Assembly (NCBI GenBank): GCA_913061415.1
Contig: CAJXUD010000008.1
Span: 62,001 to 126,000, forward strand
Source of the DNA: an uncultured Oleispira sp.
GTDB lineage: Bacteria; Pseudomonadota; Gammaproteobacteria; Pseudomonadales; Oceanobacteraceae
DNA length: 64,000 nt
Reading direction: 5' to 3'
This document shows, piece by piece, positions 10,051 through 16,910 of the stretch (the first letter of the stretch is position 1; each line of letters opens with the position of its first letter). The notes below the pieces were generated by a model that saw only the letters and a program-made list of their open reading frames with translations, was not told the DNA's origin and ran no database searches. The position numbers were made by a program, and so were the translations under genes.

Positions 10051-10173
10051 CGGGCAGTGGGAGTCTCATCCTGGGCGGATAAACCATTTCCCTTGTATTC
10101 TTGTTTGATTCAATTCTAAAAGAAGAAAAACACAAGGGGAATGGCAATTTTATAGGCTTGCTAAAACTGAGAA

Positions 10174-10231
10174 AGCAGCGTGCAGTCAAAGATTGCACAC
10201 TGCTCTCAAAAGCAGGTATTTAATAATACCT
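10174..10231 (-). terminator. two hairpins downstream of ndk, probable weak terminator
   Basis: An 11-bp stem with one wobble position (10174-10184 with 10194-10204) and a 7-bp perfect stem (10214-10220 with 10225-10231, loop TAAT) lie in tandem after ndk. Read on the minus strand, the hairpin nearer ndk is followed by GCTTTTG, a short T-tract. They fill much of the 193 bp spacer between ndk and rlmN. Confidence 0.45.
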
Positions 10232-10243
10232 TCTAACTAAAAC

Positions 10244-10672
10244 TTAACCGCGTGGGCAAAGTTCTGCGTCAGAGAAGAAGTACGCGATTTCACGAGCAGC
10301 AGATTCTAAAGAATCAGAACCGTGAGCAGCGTTAGCATCGATGCTTTCAGCGAAATCAGCGCGGATAGTACCGGCTTCAGCTTCTTTAGGGTTAGTTGCG
10401 CCCATTAGGTCACGGTTCTTAAGAACAGCGCCTTCGCCTTCTAATACCTGAACCATAACTGGACCAGATGTCATGAAGCCAACCAAATCTTTGAAGAAAG
10501 GACGCTCAGAGTGCTCAGCGTAAAAACCGCCTGCTTTTTCGTCGTCTAGGTGGATCATTTTAGATGCAATGATTTGCAAGCCAGCTTTTTCGAAACGGCT
10601 GTAGATTTCGCCAATTACGTTTTTAGCAACTGCGTCAGGCTTAACAATAGAAAAAGTGCGTTCGATCGCCAT
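10244..10672 (-). CDS. ndk: nucleoside diphosphate kinase
   Basis: Ndk transfers the gamma phosphate of ATP to nucleoside diphosphates through a phospho-histidine. The 142-residue protein matches the family length. It has [11 protein letters not shown] at the start and the active-site stretch NAAHGSDS with catalytic His117, the same position as in E. coli. It has its own spacer on both sides: a terminator upstream at 10704-10733 and hairpins downstream. In Pseudomonas the genes just upstream would be iscU to iscX; here iscS is the neighbour. Confidence 0.98.
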   Translation of the reverse strand: MAIERTFSIVKPDAVAKNVIGEIYSRFEKAGLQIIASKMIHLDDEKAGGFYAEHSERPFFKDLVGFMTSGPVMVQVLEGEGAVLKNRDLMGATNPKEAEAGTIRADFAESIDANAAHGSDSLESAAREIAYFFSDAELCPRG

Positions 10673-10703
10673 GATTATTCTCCAATATGGGATTTGTAGG
10701 GTA

Positions 10704-10733
10704 TAAAAAACCTGCGGAGTATACGCAGGTTTT
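10704..10733 (-). terminator. Rho-independent terminator of the trmJ/cysE/iscRS region
   Basis: AAAACCTGCG at 10707-10716 pairs perfectly with 10724-10733 around a 7-nt loop. On the minus strand the stem is followed by a run of at least six T residues (10705-10710 on the plus strand are A). It lies between iscS and ndk, so iscS is the last gene of its transcription unit and no iscU follows. Confidence 0.85.
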
Positions 10734-10829
10734 GCTTATGTGACCAGTCAGTTCGACGAGTCTACTTAATTGCTTAACATTTAAACAACCAAGTCGTTAA
10801 TTATAAAAGATCTTTCGTACCCAGCATCG

Positions 10830-11963
10830 CTATCGCAAGGCCGCCAAAACACGACTCACTTCCTCTATCGCAAAATCCACATCATCTTCGGTGGTATAAC
10901 GACCCACACTGAATCGAATCCCCGCATGGGCTAAAGCATCGGATACACCTAGCGCCGTCAAGACATACGATGGCGCAATACTGGCTGAATTACAGGCCGA
11001 CCCTGAAGATACTGCAAGCTGTGCAAGAGACGCTAATAAGATCTCACCATCAACCCCAGTGAAGCTGACATTAAGGTGATTGGGGCTGCATTGAGTTGGG
11101 TGGCTATTTCGTAATACGTTTAAAGGCTCCAAGCCCTGCCATAATCGCTCGCGCAGATGAAGGTTATGGGCTATCTCTGAGTCTAAGCGTTCAATAATCA
11201 ATTCTGCTGCTTTTGCGAAACCAACAATTTGATGTGTTGCTAGCGTCCCCGAGCGCATTCCGCGCTCATGACCGCCGCCGTGTATTTGCTGAAAAACCTT
11301 AATGTCAGGAGACTTACGCACATACAAAGCACCTATGCCTTTTGGGCCATACATTTTATGGGCACAAATCGACATAAGATCAACTCCCAAGTCAGCCACA
11401 TCGATCGCAAGCTTTCCCGTCCCTTGCGCAGCATCGCAATGAAGTAATGCATCGTGTTTAGTCAGTACTTTGGCGATGGATTTTATATCAGTGACATTGC
11501 CTAATTCGTTATTAATCAGCATCAAGCTAACTAGACGTGTATCAGCGCGCAGTGCTTCACTGACCTGCTCTGCAGTAATCAGCCCCTGCTCATCTGGCTT
11601 TAGATAAGTAACTTCAAAGCCTTTAGTTTCTTGATAAGCACAGGTATCTAGGATGGCTTTATGTTCAATTTCAGACGTAATGATATGACCTGATTCAAAG
11701 CCTTCTAGTACACCTTTTATCGCAAGGTTATTAGACTCTGTCGCTCCACTGGTCCAAACAATCTCACGATTATTGGCACCAATCAGTTTTGCTACCGTAA
11801 TGCGTGAACTTTCGACAGCCTCTTCAGCCTGCCAGCCAAATCGGTGAGAGCGAGATGCAGGATTGGCAAAATTGCCTTCAAGGGTAAGGTGTTGCGCCAT
11901 AATGTCGGCAACTTCTGCTGCGACCGGAGTCGTCGCAGCATAATCAAGATATACGAGGTTCAT
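10830..11963 (-). CDS. iscS: cysteine desulfurase IscS-like, short C-terminus
   Basis: This PLP enzyme mobilises sulfur from cysteine for Fe-S clusters and tRNA thiolation. The 377-residue protein has YLDYAATTP at the N-terminus, the PLP lysine at 203 (AHKMYGPKGIGAL) and the active-site loop SSGSACNSAS with Cys324. These align with Lys206 and Cys328 of E. coli IscS. E. coli IscS has 404 residues and its last roughly 25 contact IscU; this protein stops at the conserved VGRYTTEDD helix, so that tail is missing. It follows iscR by about 80 bp. No iscU, iscA, hscBA or fdx follows; a terminator and ndk do. It could therefore serve tRNA thiolation or a different scaffold. Confidence 0.88.
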   Translation of the reverse strand: MNLVYLDYAATTPVAAEVADIMAQHLTLEGNFANPASRSHRFGWQAEEAVESSRITVAKLIGANNREIVWTSGATESNNLAIKGVLEGFESGHIITSEIEHKAILDTCAYQETKGFEVTYLKPDEQGLITAEQVSEALRADTRLVSLMLINNELGNVTDIKSIAKVLTKHDALLHCDAAQGTGKLAIDVADLGVDLMSICAHKMYGPKGIGALYVRKSPDIKVFQQIHGGGHERGMRSGTLATHQIVGFAKAAELIIERLDSEIAHNLHLRERLWQGLEPLNVLRNSHPTQCSPNHLNVSFTGVDGEILLASLAQLAVSSGSACNSASIAPSYVLTALGVSDALAHAGIRFSVGRYTTEDDVDFAIEEVSRVLAALR

Positions 11964-12043
11964 GTTTTACCTGATTTCCTCATATAGAATGAGGCATTTT
12001 GAAATACTAAGCGCAGCATTCTAACATATTCGAACCCAGTTTT

Positions 12044-12514
12044 TTACAGCTCATCAACCACTTCAATGCGGTTTTTCTGATAATTGTCTTGGCGCTCAGA
12101 GATATCTTTGACTTCTTGACGCTCAACTAAACCTTGAAGACTAATATCCTCTAAGAACGAATGTATTTGCGCACTTAAGTCACACCATAATTGATGCGTT
12201 AGGCAGGACTCACCTTTTTGGCAATTGCCCTCACCTTCACACCGCGTAATATCAATGGACTCGCTAACAGCATCGACAACCTGAGCAACATTAATATCAG
12301 ATCCAGGACGACTTAATCGATAACCCCCACCTGGCCCTCGAACACTATTAACCAATTCATTTCGGCGTAACTTTGAAAACAACTGCTCCAAATACGACAG
12401 TGAAATACCCTGTCGACCAGAGATATCACACAAACTCACAGGCCCTTGCTCAGCATGTATTGCTAAATCGAGCATGGCTGTTACTGCATATCGTCCTTTA
12501 GTGGTTAAGCGCAA
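12044..12514 (-). CDS. iscR: Fe-S cluster-sensing transcriptional regulator IscR
   Basis: IscR is an Rrf2-family winged-helix regulator that represses isc genes when it holds a [2Fe-2S] cluster. The protein opens with [17 protein letters not shown] and a helix-turn-helix region ([19 protein letters not shown]). Its cluster ligands are intact as C-x5-C-x5-C-x2-H (CEGEGNC, GESCLTH). Two in-frame TTG starts exist, at 12529 and 12514. I chose 12514 because it gives the family N-terminus (M-R-L-T) and has GGGGGT about 7 nt upstream. The C-terminus is about 10 residues beyond the conserved core. Transcribed before iscS. Confidence 0.93.
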   Translation of the reverse strand: MRLTTKGRYAVTAMLDLAIHAEQGPVSLCDISGRQGISLSYLEQLFSKLRRNELVNSVRGPGGGYRLSRPGSDINVAQVVDAVSESIDITRCEGEGNCQKGESCLTHQLWCDLSAQIHSFLEDISLQGLVERQEVKDISERQDNYQKNRIEVVDEL

Positions 12515-12558
12515 AGAGAAGACCCCCAAATGTAATTATGATGATTCATCAGATCAGC

Positions 12559-12588
12559 ATTATGCTTACGCTTACGCGCGCCAGTCAA
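12559..12588 (-). promoter_or_regulatory. predicted sigma-70 promoter of iscR-iscS
   Basis: On the minus strand TTGACT (12583-12588) and CATAAT (12559-12564) are each 5/6 matches to consensus, with an 18 bp spacer. Transcription would begin about 40 nt before the chosen iscR start. I could not find a convincing IscR type 1 site around it. The promoter gives iscRS its own transcript, separable from cysE. Confidence 0.6.
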
Positions 12589-12631
12589 TGAATAGATTGT
12601 TTTTTGACCAGTCAATTCAGACCAATCAAGC

Positions 12632-13447
12632 CTAAAGAGGCTTATTGTCTTTAGGCGTTACTAACTCAGAACTGCTTGATACAGGCTCAGCCTTATCCGC
12701 TAAGGTTTCAACATGAGACGCTTTAAGCTCGGGCATTGCTTCATTGCAGGACGTATCGCCTAATTTATTCAGTGACTTGCAAATATTATTAATTTTGCAA
12801 TCGACCGCCAGCATGTGATCCATTAAATTATTTAATGAACGAGCCACGGGATCAGGCATTTCATCAGCCATACCGTATGCATCAAAACCAATTTTTTCAG
12901 CGATATCTTTACGGCGTTTGTCCAGCTCAGGATCTGGCTTACGAATAATACGCCCAGGAATACCCACAACACTCACACCGGCCGGAACTTCTTTTGTCAC
13001 TACTGCATTAGAGCCTATGCGAGCACCTTCATGCACGGTAATGGGTCCCAGTACTTTCGCTCCAGCACCCACAACAACACCGTCACACAATGTTGGGTGA
13101 CGCTTTCCTTTATTCCAACTTGTGCCGCCCAGCGTTACACCGTGGTAAAGGGTACAATCATTTCCGATCTCAGCCGTTTCACCAATCACGACACCCATGC
13201 CATGATCAATAAAAAAGCGATCACCAATAGTCGCACCCGGATGAATTTCAATACCTGTCATCCAGCGACTAAAAGTAGAAAGGAACCGTGCCAGCCATTT
13301 GAGGTTCTTGCGCCATAACCAGTTCGCCAGACGATAGTGAACAATGGCGTGCACTCCCGGATAGGTGGTTAATACCTCAAACGTATTACGAGCAGCAGGG
13401 TCGCGTTCAAAAACACAGGCTACGTCTTGTCGAATTCGTCGAAACAT
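12632..13447 (-). CDS. cysE: serine O-acetyltransferase CysE
   Basis: CysE makes O-acetylserine from serine and acetyl-CoA, the first step of cysteine synthesis. It is a hexapeptide-repeat left-handed beta-helix enzyme. The 271-residue protein has an N-terminal helical region, then [28 protein letters not shown] and [15 protein letters not shown] with the conserved active-site His/Asp. A C-terminal extension of roughly 80 less conserved residues ends in Ser/Glu/Asp. It lies between trmJ (9 bp away) and iscR, as in Pseudomonas. Its product feeds CysM, encoded at 32504-33400, and supplies the substrate of IscS. Confidence 0.95.
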   Translation of the reverse strand: MFRRIRQDVACVFERDPAARNTFEVLTTYPGVHAIVHYRLANWLWRKNLKWLARFLSTFSRWMTGIEIHPGATIGDRFFIDHGMGVVIGETAEIGNDCTLYHGVTLGGTSWNKGKRHPTLCDGVVVGAGAKVLGPITVHEGARIGSNAVVTKEVPAGVSVVGIPGRIIRKPDPELDKRRKDIAEKIGFDAYGMADEMPDPVARSLNNLMDHMLAVDCKINNICKSLNKLGDTSCNEAMPELKASHVETLADKAEPVSSSSELVTPKDNKPL

Positions 13448-13456
13448 AATATTTAC

Positions 13457-14290
13457 TTAGCCCTTATCTTTGTCTTCTGCTTTGTCTTTATCGACGACTT
13501 TTCCTTCAGCTGATTCCACAGCCTCAACGCCGTTAGCAGCCTTTGTTTTGCGCTGAACTGCAGCCAAAATACCGCGCATCATGCCAACTTCCATCTTATC
13601 TAACGCAGTTCTTTGGAACATGCGACGTAAGCGAGTCATTAACTGTTTAGGAGTATTGGGGTCAAGGAAGCCAATATCAACCAGTGAGTCTTTAAGATGA
13701 TCAAAGAAACGCTCAACATCACCATGAGGTGCCATCTCATAATCCCACTCAACACCCCACTGCCCTACCTTACTCTGCAAAGGTTCTTCAGCATCATTTT
13801 GCTCTAAAGCAGCAAGACGCATTTCATAGCACAATACCTGCACGGCAGCGGCTATATTTAAAGAGCTGAAATCTGGATTTGTCGGAATATGTACGTGCGC
13901 ATTACAACGATGCAATTCATCATTAGTCAAACCACGAGACTCGCGGCCAAAAACCAACGCAACACTATTATTATTCGAAACCGCCTGCTTCGCTTTTGCA
14001 GCGCATTCACGCGGCGAGCATAATGGCCACGGAATATGACGACCACGAGCACTGGTTCCAATAACCAAACCACACTCAGCAACCGCTTCTTCTAAGGAAG
14101 AAACCGTGATGCAGCTATCTAAAATTTCTGAGGCGCCCGAGGCACGCACAATGGCATCACCATCAATTTCTGCAATGGGATCCACTAATACCAGCTGAAC
14201 TACTCCCATATTTTTCATCGCACGGGCCGCAGCACCGATATTGCCTGAATGGGTAGTATTTACTAAAACGATTCTAATCTGATCTAACAT
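13457..14290 (-). CDS. trmJ: tRNA (cytidine/uridine-2'-O-)-methyltransferase TrmJ
   Basis: TrmJ is a SPOUT-class enzyme that 2'-O-methylates residue 32 in several tRNAs. The 277-residue protein begins with the SPOUT substrate motif IVLVNTTHSGNIGAAARAMKNMG. It contains the knot motifs LVFGRESRGLTNDEL and IPTNPDFSSLNIAAAVQVLCYE. A C-terminal tail beyond the usual roughly 250 residues ends in DKDKAEDKDKG, encoded by an imperfect 15-bp repeat. It is divergent from suhB, as in E. coli and Pseudomonas, and heads the cysE-iscR-iscS run. Confidence 0.94.
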   Translation of the reverse strand: MLDQIRIVLVNTTHSGNIGAAARAMKNMGVVQLVLVDPIAEIDGDAIVRASGASEILDSCITVSSLEEAVAECGLVIGTSARGRHIPWPLCSPRECAAKAKQAVSNNNSVALVFGRESRGLTNDELHRCNAHVHIPTNPDFSSLNIAAAVQVLCYEMRLAALEQNDAEEPLQSKVGQWGVEWDYEMAPHGDVERFFDHLKDSLVDIGFLDPNTPKQLMTRLRRMFQRTALDKMEVGMMRGILAAVQRKTKAANGVEAVESAEGKVVDKDKAEDKDKG

Positions 14291-14479
14291 GAGGCATCTT
14301 CTACTAACAATAGGCGTCTTCTAAAACATGAACACCTTTCGACTTTAATTCGAAGAAAAAGCACGCACATTCTACATAATGAACGCATTCTAACAGCGTA
14401 GAACCCATGATGATACGAAAGGATGTTACGAAAGCCCTGACGAAAAAAATCAATAGTAATTTTTTTATACATTTTTTTT

Positions 14480-14488
14480 TGTTATACT
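14480..14488 (+). promoter_or_regulatory. predicted extended -10 promoter of suhB
   Basis: TG at 14480-14481 followed by one base and TATACT at 14483-14488 forms an extended -10 element. The expected -35 position is only a T-run, which extended -10 promoters tolerate. The suhB start is 37 nt downstream. Confidence 0.5.
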
Positions 14489-14524
14489 TTCGCGTTCACC
14501 GTTCTTTAAGAGATTAGTAGCCCT

Positions 14525-15307
14525 ATGCAACCGCTTGTAAACCTTGCGCTGCGTGCTGCACGTAATGCAGGACAAGACCTGGTCCGTAGCTTGGACCGTT
14601 TCGATCCCTACCAGAGTAGCGATCAGGAAAAATCAAAATTTGTAGCTGACTGCGCCATCGGCCTTGAAAAGAGCATTATTTTTGAGCTCAAGAATGCCTG
14701 CCCAGAAGATAGCTATCTTGGCCGTGAAACTGGCTTTCACAGCCCAGCTGAAGGTACTCCTAGAAATCAATGGCAAGTATGTGTCATCGACGACTTGGTT
14801 AACTTTCGCGTAGGCCTACCTGATTTCGCAATCATCGTTAGCTGCCTAGTCAACGGCAAAACTGAGCACACGGTTGTTATCAACCCTATGAATGGTGACG
14901 AATTTAGTGCTAGCCGTGGCCGTGGCGCCCAGCTAAACAATCGTCGTCTTCGTTGTGGTCAACTGCGTGAAATCAACCAAGCATTAATCGGCTTTAAAAC
15001 GCCAAATCATACTGAAGGTGAGCGCGCTTTTGAAAATCGCAAAAAAATCACCAGCCTTATGAATCAAGCCAATGACGTTCGTGCTTTAGGTAGCAGCGTA
15101 TTAATGATGGCTTATACCGCTGCTGATCGCCTAAACGGTGCAATGCTTTGCGATATGGACGAGTTCTCATTGAATGCTGGCAGCTTAATTGCTCACGAAG
15201 CAGGCTGCTTAACAGCCAATCTATCAGGCGAGCCTTTAATTAAAGCGCCAGCTGATATTTTAGTGGCTAATCCACGCTTATTAAAAGAGCTTATCCAGAA
15301 GGTTTAA
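14525..15307 (+). CDS. suhB: SuhB homologue lacking inositol monophosphatase active-site residues
   Basis: SuhB proteins are Mg-dependent inositol monophosphatases; in E. coli SuhB also joins the NusA/B/E/G rRNA antitermination complex independently of catalysis. The 260-residue protein keeps family length, the N-terminus QPLVNLALRAARNAG, the central SASRGRGAQLNNRRLR and the ending ILVANPRLLKELI. It sits opposite trmJ like the true orthologue. The signature DPLDGTTNF is reduced to DDLVNF (residues 89-94), a three-residue shortening that removes the second Asp and GT. The GEE motif is GRET (66-69). The late WDxAAG is FSLNAG (214-219), losing the metal Asp. The early V-D metal position reads C-A. 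The frame is intact, so this looks like a retained pseudoenzyme rather than a pseudogene. A terminator follows. Confidence 0.85.
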   Translation: MQPLVNLALRAARNAGQDLVRSLDRFDPYQSSDQEKSKFVADCAIGLEKSIIFELKNACPEDSYLGRETGFHSPAEGTPRNQWQVCVIDDLVNFRVGLPDFAIIVSCLVNGKTEHTVVINPMNGDEFSASRGRGAQLNNRRLRCGQLREINQALIGFKTPNHTEGERAFENRKKITSLMNQANDVRALGSSVLMMAYTAADRLNGAMLCDMDEFSLNAGSLIAHEAGCLTANLSGEPLIKAPADILVANPRLLKELIQKV

Positions 15308-15364
15308 GTCTTGGTCCTAAGATCACATTAGGACTGACTACTTTTTGTAACAAAGCTTTTAAAC

Positions 15365-15420
15365 AAGCCCCTTGATGCTGGCTATACTTAACGTATAACC
15401 AGTGTGAAGGGGCTTTTTTT
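15365..15420 (+). terminator. long Rho-independent terminator of suhB
   Basis: AAGCCCCTT (15365-15373) pairs with 15407-15415, and CTGGCTATAC (15378-15387) pairs with 15393-15402 with one mismatch, around loop TTAAC. A seven-base T-tract ends at 15420. The upper stem also contains TATACT and TATAAC boxes that could act as a -10 for the region that follows, so this element may serve two purposes. Confidence 0.85.
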
Positions 15421-15603
15421 ATGTCACGATGGAAACAGATCGAACTGATGATGGTTGAGTTTTTTCACCGCCTAGGACAGATGCAAGCTCCGGACGGAGA
15501 AGCATTCGAGATAAAAGCGAATCACCACCGAGGCACCGAGCCGCTTCGCTACATAGAGAAAAGCAAAGGCATGAGGAGTAAAAGCAGGTCTGCGGCGCTA
15601 TAA
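15421..15603 (+). other. possible 60-residue ORF or structured RNA downstream of suhB
   Basis: An ATG directly after the suhB terminator T-tract opens a 60-codon frame beginning MSRWKQIELMMVEFF, with AAGGGG eight bases upstream. The segment is clearly GC-richer than its surroundings and uses many ATA, AGG, CGA and GGA codons, unlike neighbouring genes, which weakens a protein reading. It also shows pairing: 15532-15537 with 15607-15612, 15540-15544 with 15592-15596, CTCC-GGAC-GGAG at 15488-15499, and 15504-15508 with 15518-15522. Five GGA triplets lie within it, one in a hairpin loop. A small protein, a small RNA or neither remains possible. Confidence 0.3.
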
Positions 15604-15703
15604 ATAGGTGCCACTTAGTTTTCATAACTTAAAGTAGAAAGCTTGCACATGAATGAATCACTCGCTCACAACCAATAACCTTCTATAATTAACAAACGTC
15701 CAC

Positions 15704-15728
15704 AAAAAAAGGCGGATAATCCGCCTTT
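15704..15728 (-). terminator. Rho-independent terminator of the cold-shock-domain gene
   Basis: AAAGGCGGA (15708-15716) pairs perfectly with 15720-15728 around a 3-nt loop. On the minus strand the stem runs into a tract of seven T residues (A at 15704-15710). It lies 30 bp beyond the stop of the gene at 15758. Confidence 0.9.
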
Positions 15729-15757
15729 CTTTGTGCAACTACTAAACTCAGCAGTTA

Positions 15758-16249
15758 TTAACCACGAACAACCGAAACATCTTCAGCTTGTGGTCCTTTC
15801 TGGCCGCGTACAACCATAAACTTAACACGCTGTCCTTCTGTCAAAGAACGATGACCCTGGCCACGAATCGAACGGAAGTGAACAAAAACATCTTCACCGT
15901 CATCCCATGTAATAAAGCCAAAACCTTTTTTAACATTAAACCACTTAACCATGCCACGCTCACGACCATCATCAACGTCACTTTCTACTACAGTACCGCT
16001 TGAACGGCTACGGCGACGATGTGCAGGAACGGCTAAAGCTGATGCAAAAGCAATAGCAAAAAAGATCAACGCCACGATTGTATAAATAGCACCAACGTTA
16101 GGCAGAGTTGAAAGACTCTCTCCTAGCGTACTACCTGATGTTAAAACAATGCCTGCTAATACTTTGTTTAAAGCCAATTTCAAAATAAACGGAGCAATCA
16201 GTGCAAGCACCAAACTCACTAGAATTTTTCTAATCATAATACCTTTCAT
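15758..16249 (-). CDS. membrane-anchored cold-shock-domain protein
   Basis: With the start at 16249 (MKGIMIRKI, preceded by GAGAGAAAAGT) the protein has 163 residues. Two hydrophobic helices (about 9-30 and 53-75) are followed by a short basic/Ser linker (RRRSRSS) and a complete cold-shock domain (about 97-163). The domain carries both nucleic-acid-binding motifs, KGFGFI and VFVHF. CspA-type proteins are normally soluble and about 70 residues long; here the single-strand nucleic-acid-binding fold is tethered to the inner membrane, most simply facing the cytoplasm. A longer frame to 16318 exists but lacks a ribosome-binding site. It is monocistronic with its own terminator and divergent from slyX over 249 bp. 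Target unknown. Confidence 0.85.
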   Translation of the reverse strand: MKGIMIRKILVSLVLALIAPFILKLALNKVLAGIVLTSGSTLGESLSTLPNVGAIYTIVALIFFAIAFASALAVPAHRRRSRSSGTVVESDVDDGRERGMVKWFNVKKGFGFITWDDGEDVFVHFRSIRGQGHRSLTEGQRVKFMVVRGQKGPQAEDVSVVRG

Positions 16250-16498
16250 ACTTTTCTCTCTTTCGATGCAAATTTTTGTCTGTTTTTCTTTTACCCGAGA
16301 CCAAATAAAAGTACCCAAGTACAGCTATGAAAGCCTAATTCTTTACAAAAATCAACACGATAGAAAAGCAAACGACTTGCATCGTGATTATTAATTCATT
16401 TTGATCAATTAACGTACAAAAATTACATTAATTAGACGGTATCGCTTTACCCAAACCTGATAGCCTGTAACAATCCCAAAAAATTGATTGAGATACTC

Positions 16499-16768
16499 AT
16501 GCACACAAAAGATAGCAATAAGCAGAATGCCGCTGAAGCCCCGATTCAAAGTAACGAACAGCGACAAATAGAACAGCTTGAGACCAAAGTCGCTTACCTT
16601 GAACACCACATTGAACAGCTCAATGATGCCTTAGTCGAATTGCAGCTCGATAATAAAACAGCCAAAGACGCTCTCAAGTACCTTTATCAGCAAGTACAAA
16701 GCATTGGTGGCAGTCAAGGCTCACAAAACTCCGATAACTTCATCGAGCCTCCACCGCCACATTATTGA
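16499..16768 (+). CDS. slyX: SlyX-family protein
   Basis: SlyX is a short coiled-coil protein of unknown function found across gammaproteobacteria. The 89-residue protein has a coiled-coil core (about residues 17-65, IEQLETKVAYLEHHIEQLND) and the diagnostic proline-rich end PPPPHY. The ATG at 16499 has GAG seven bases upstream and is preferred over the in-frame TTG at 16484. It stands alone, 142 bp before plsB in the same direction. Confidence 0.88.
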   Translation: MHTKDSNKQNAAEAPIQSNEQRQIEQLETKVAYLEHHIEQLNDALVELQLDNKTAKDALKYLYQQVQSIGGSQGSQNSDNFIEPPPPHY

Positions 16769-16910
16769 TAATCTCATAGCCAGATGCCTGATCACCGATA
16801 CATTATTTTGTTAAAGAACAGCCATTGACGAGCATCAAAGGCGCGAAAGTCATTTAACCCTATTTATTGAACAGGTAAACTGACATTGTATTTACACTGG
16901 AATTGTTAAC

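Noticed and set aside
10016-10198. 60-residue leftward ORF upstream of rlmN
   Set aside because: It overlaps the rlmN start in another frame, has no family resemblance and covers the ndk downstream hairpin region.
12030-12046. TTCGAACCC resembling a tRNA T-loop
   Set aside because: No acceptor, D or anticodon stems surround it; it lies between iscS and iscR.
12530-12600. IscR type 1 binding site at the iscR promoter
   Set aside because: I could not align the palindromic consensus without many mismatches.
15340-15365. GacA upstream box (TGTAAG-N6-CTTACA) before the possible small RNA
   Set aside because: TGTAACAAAGCTTTTA shares only the left half; too weak to call.
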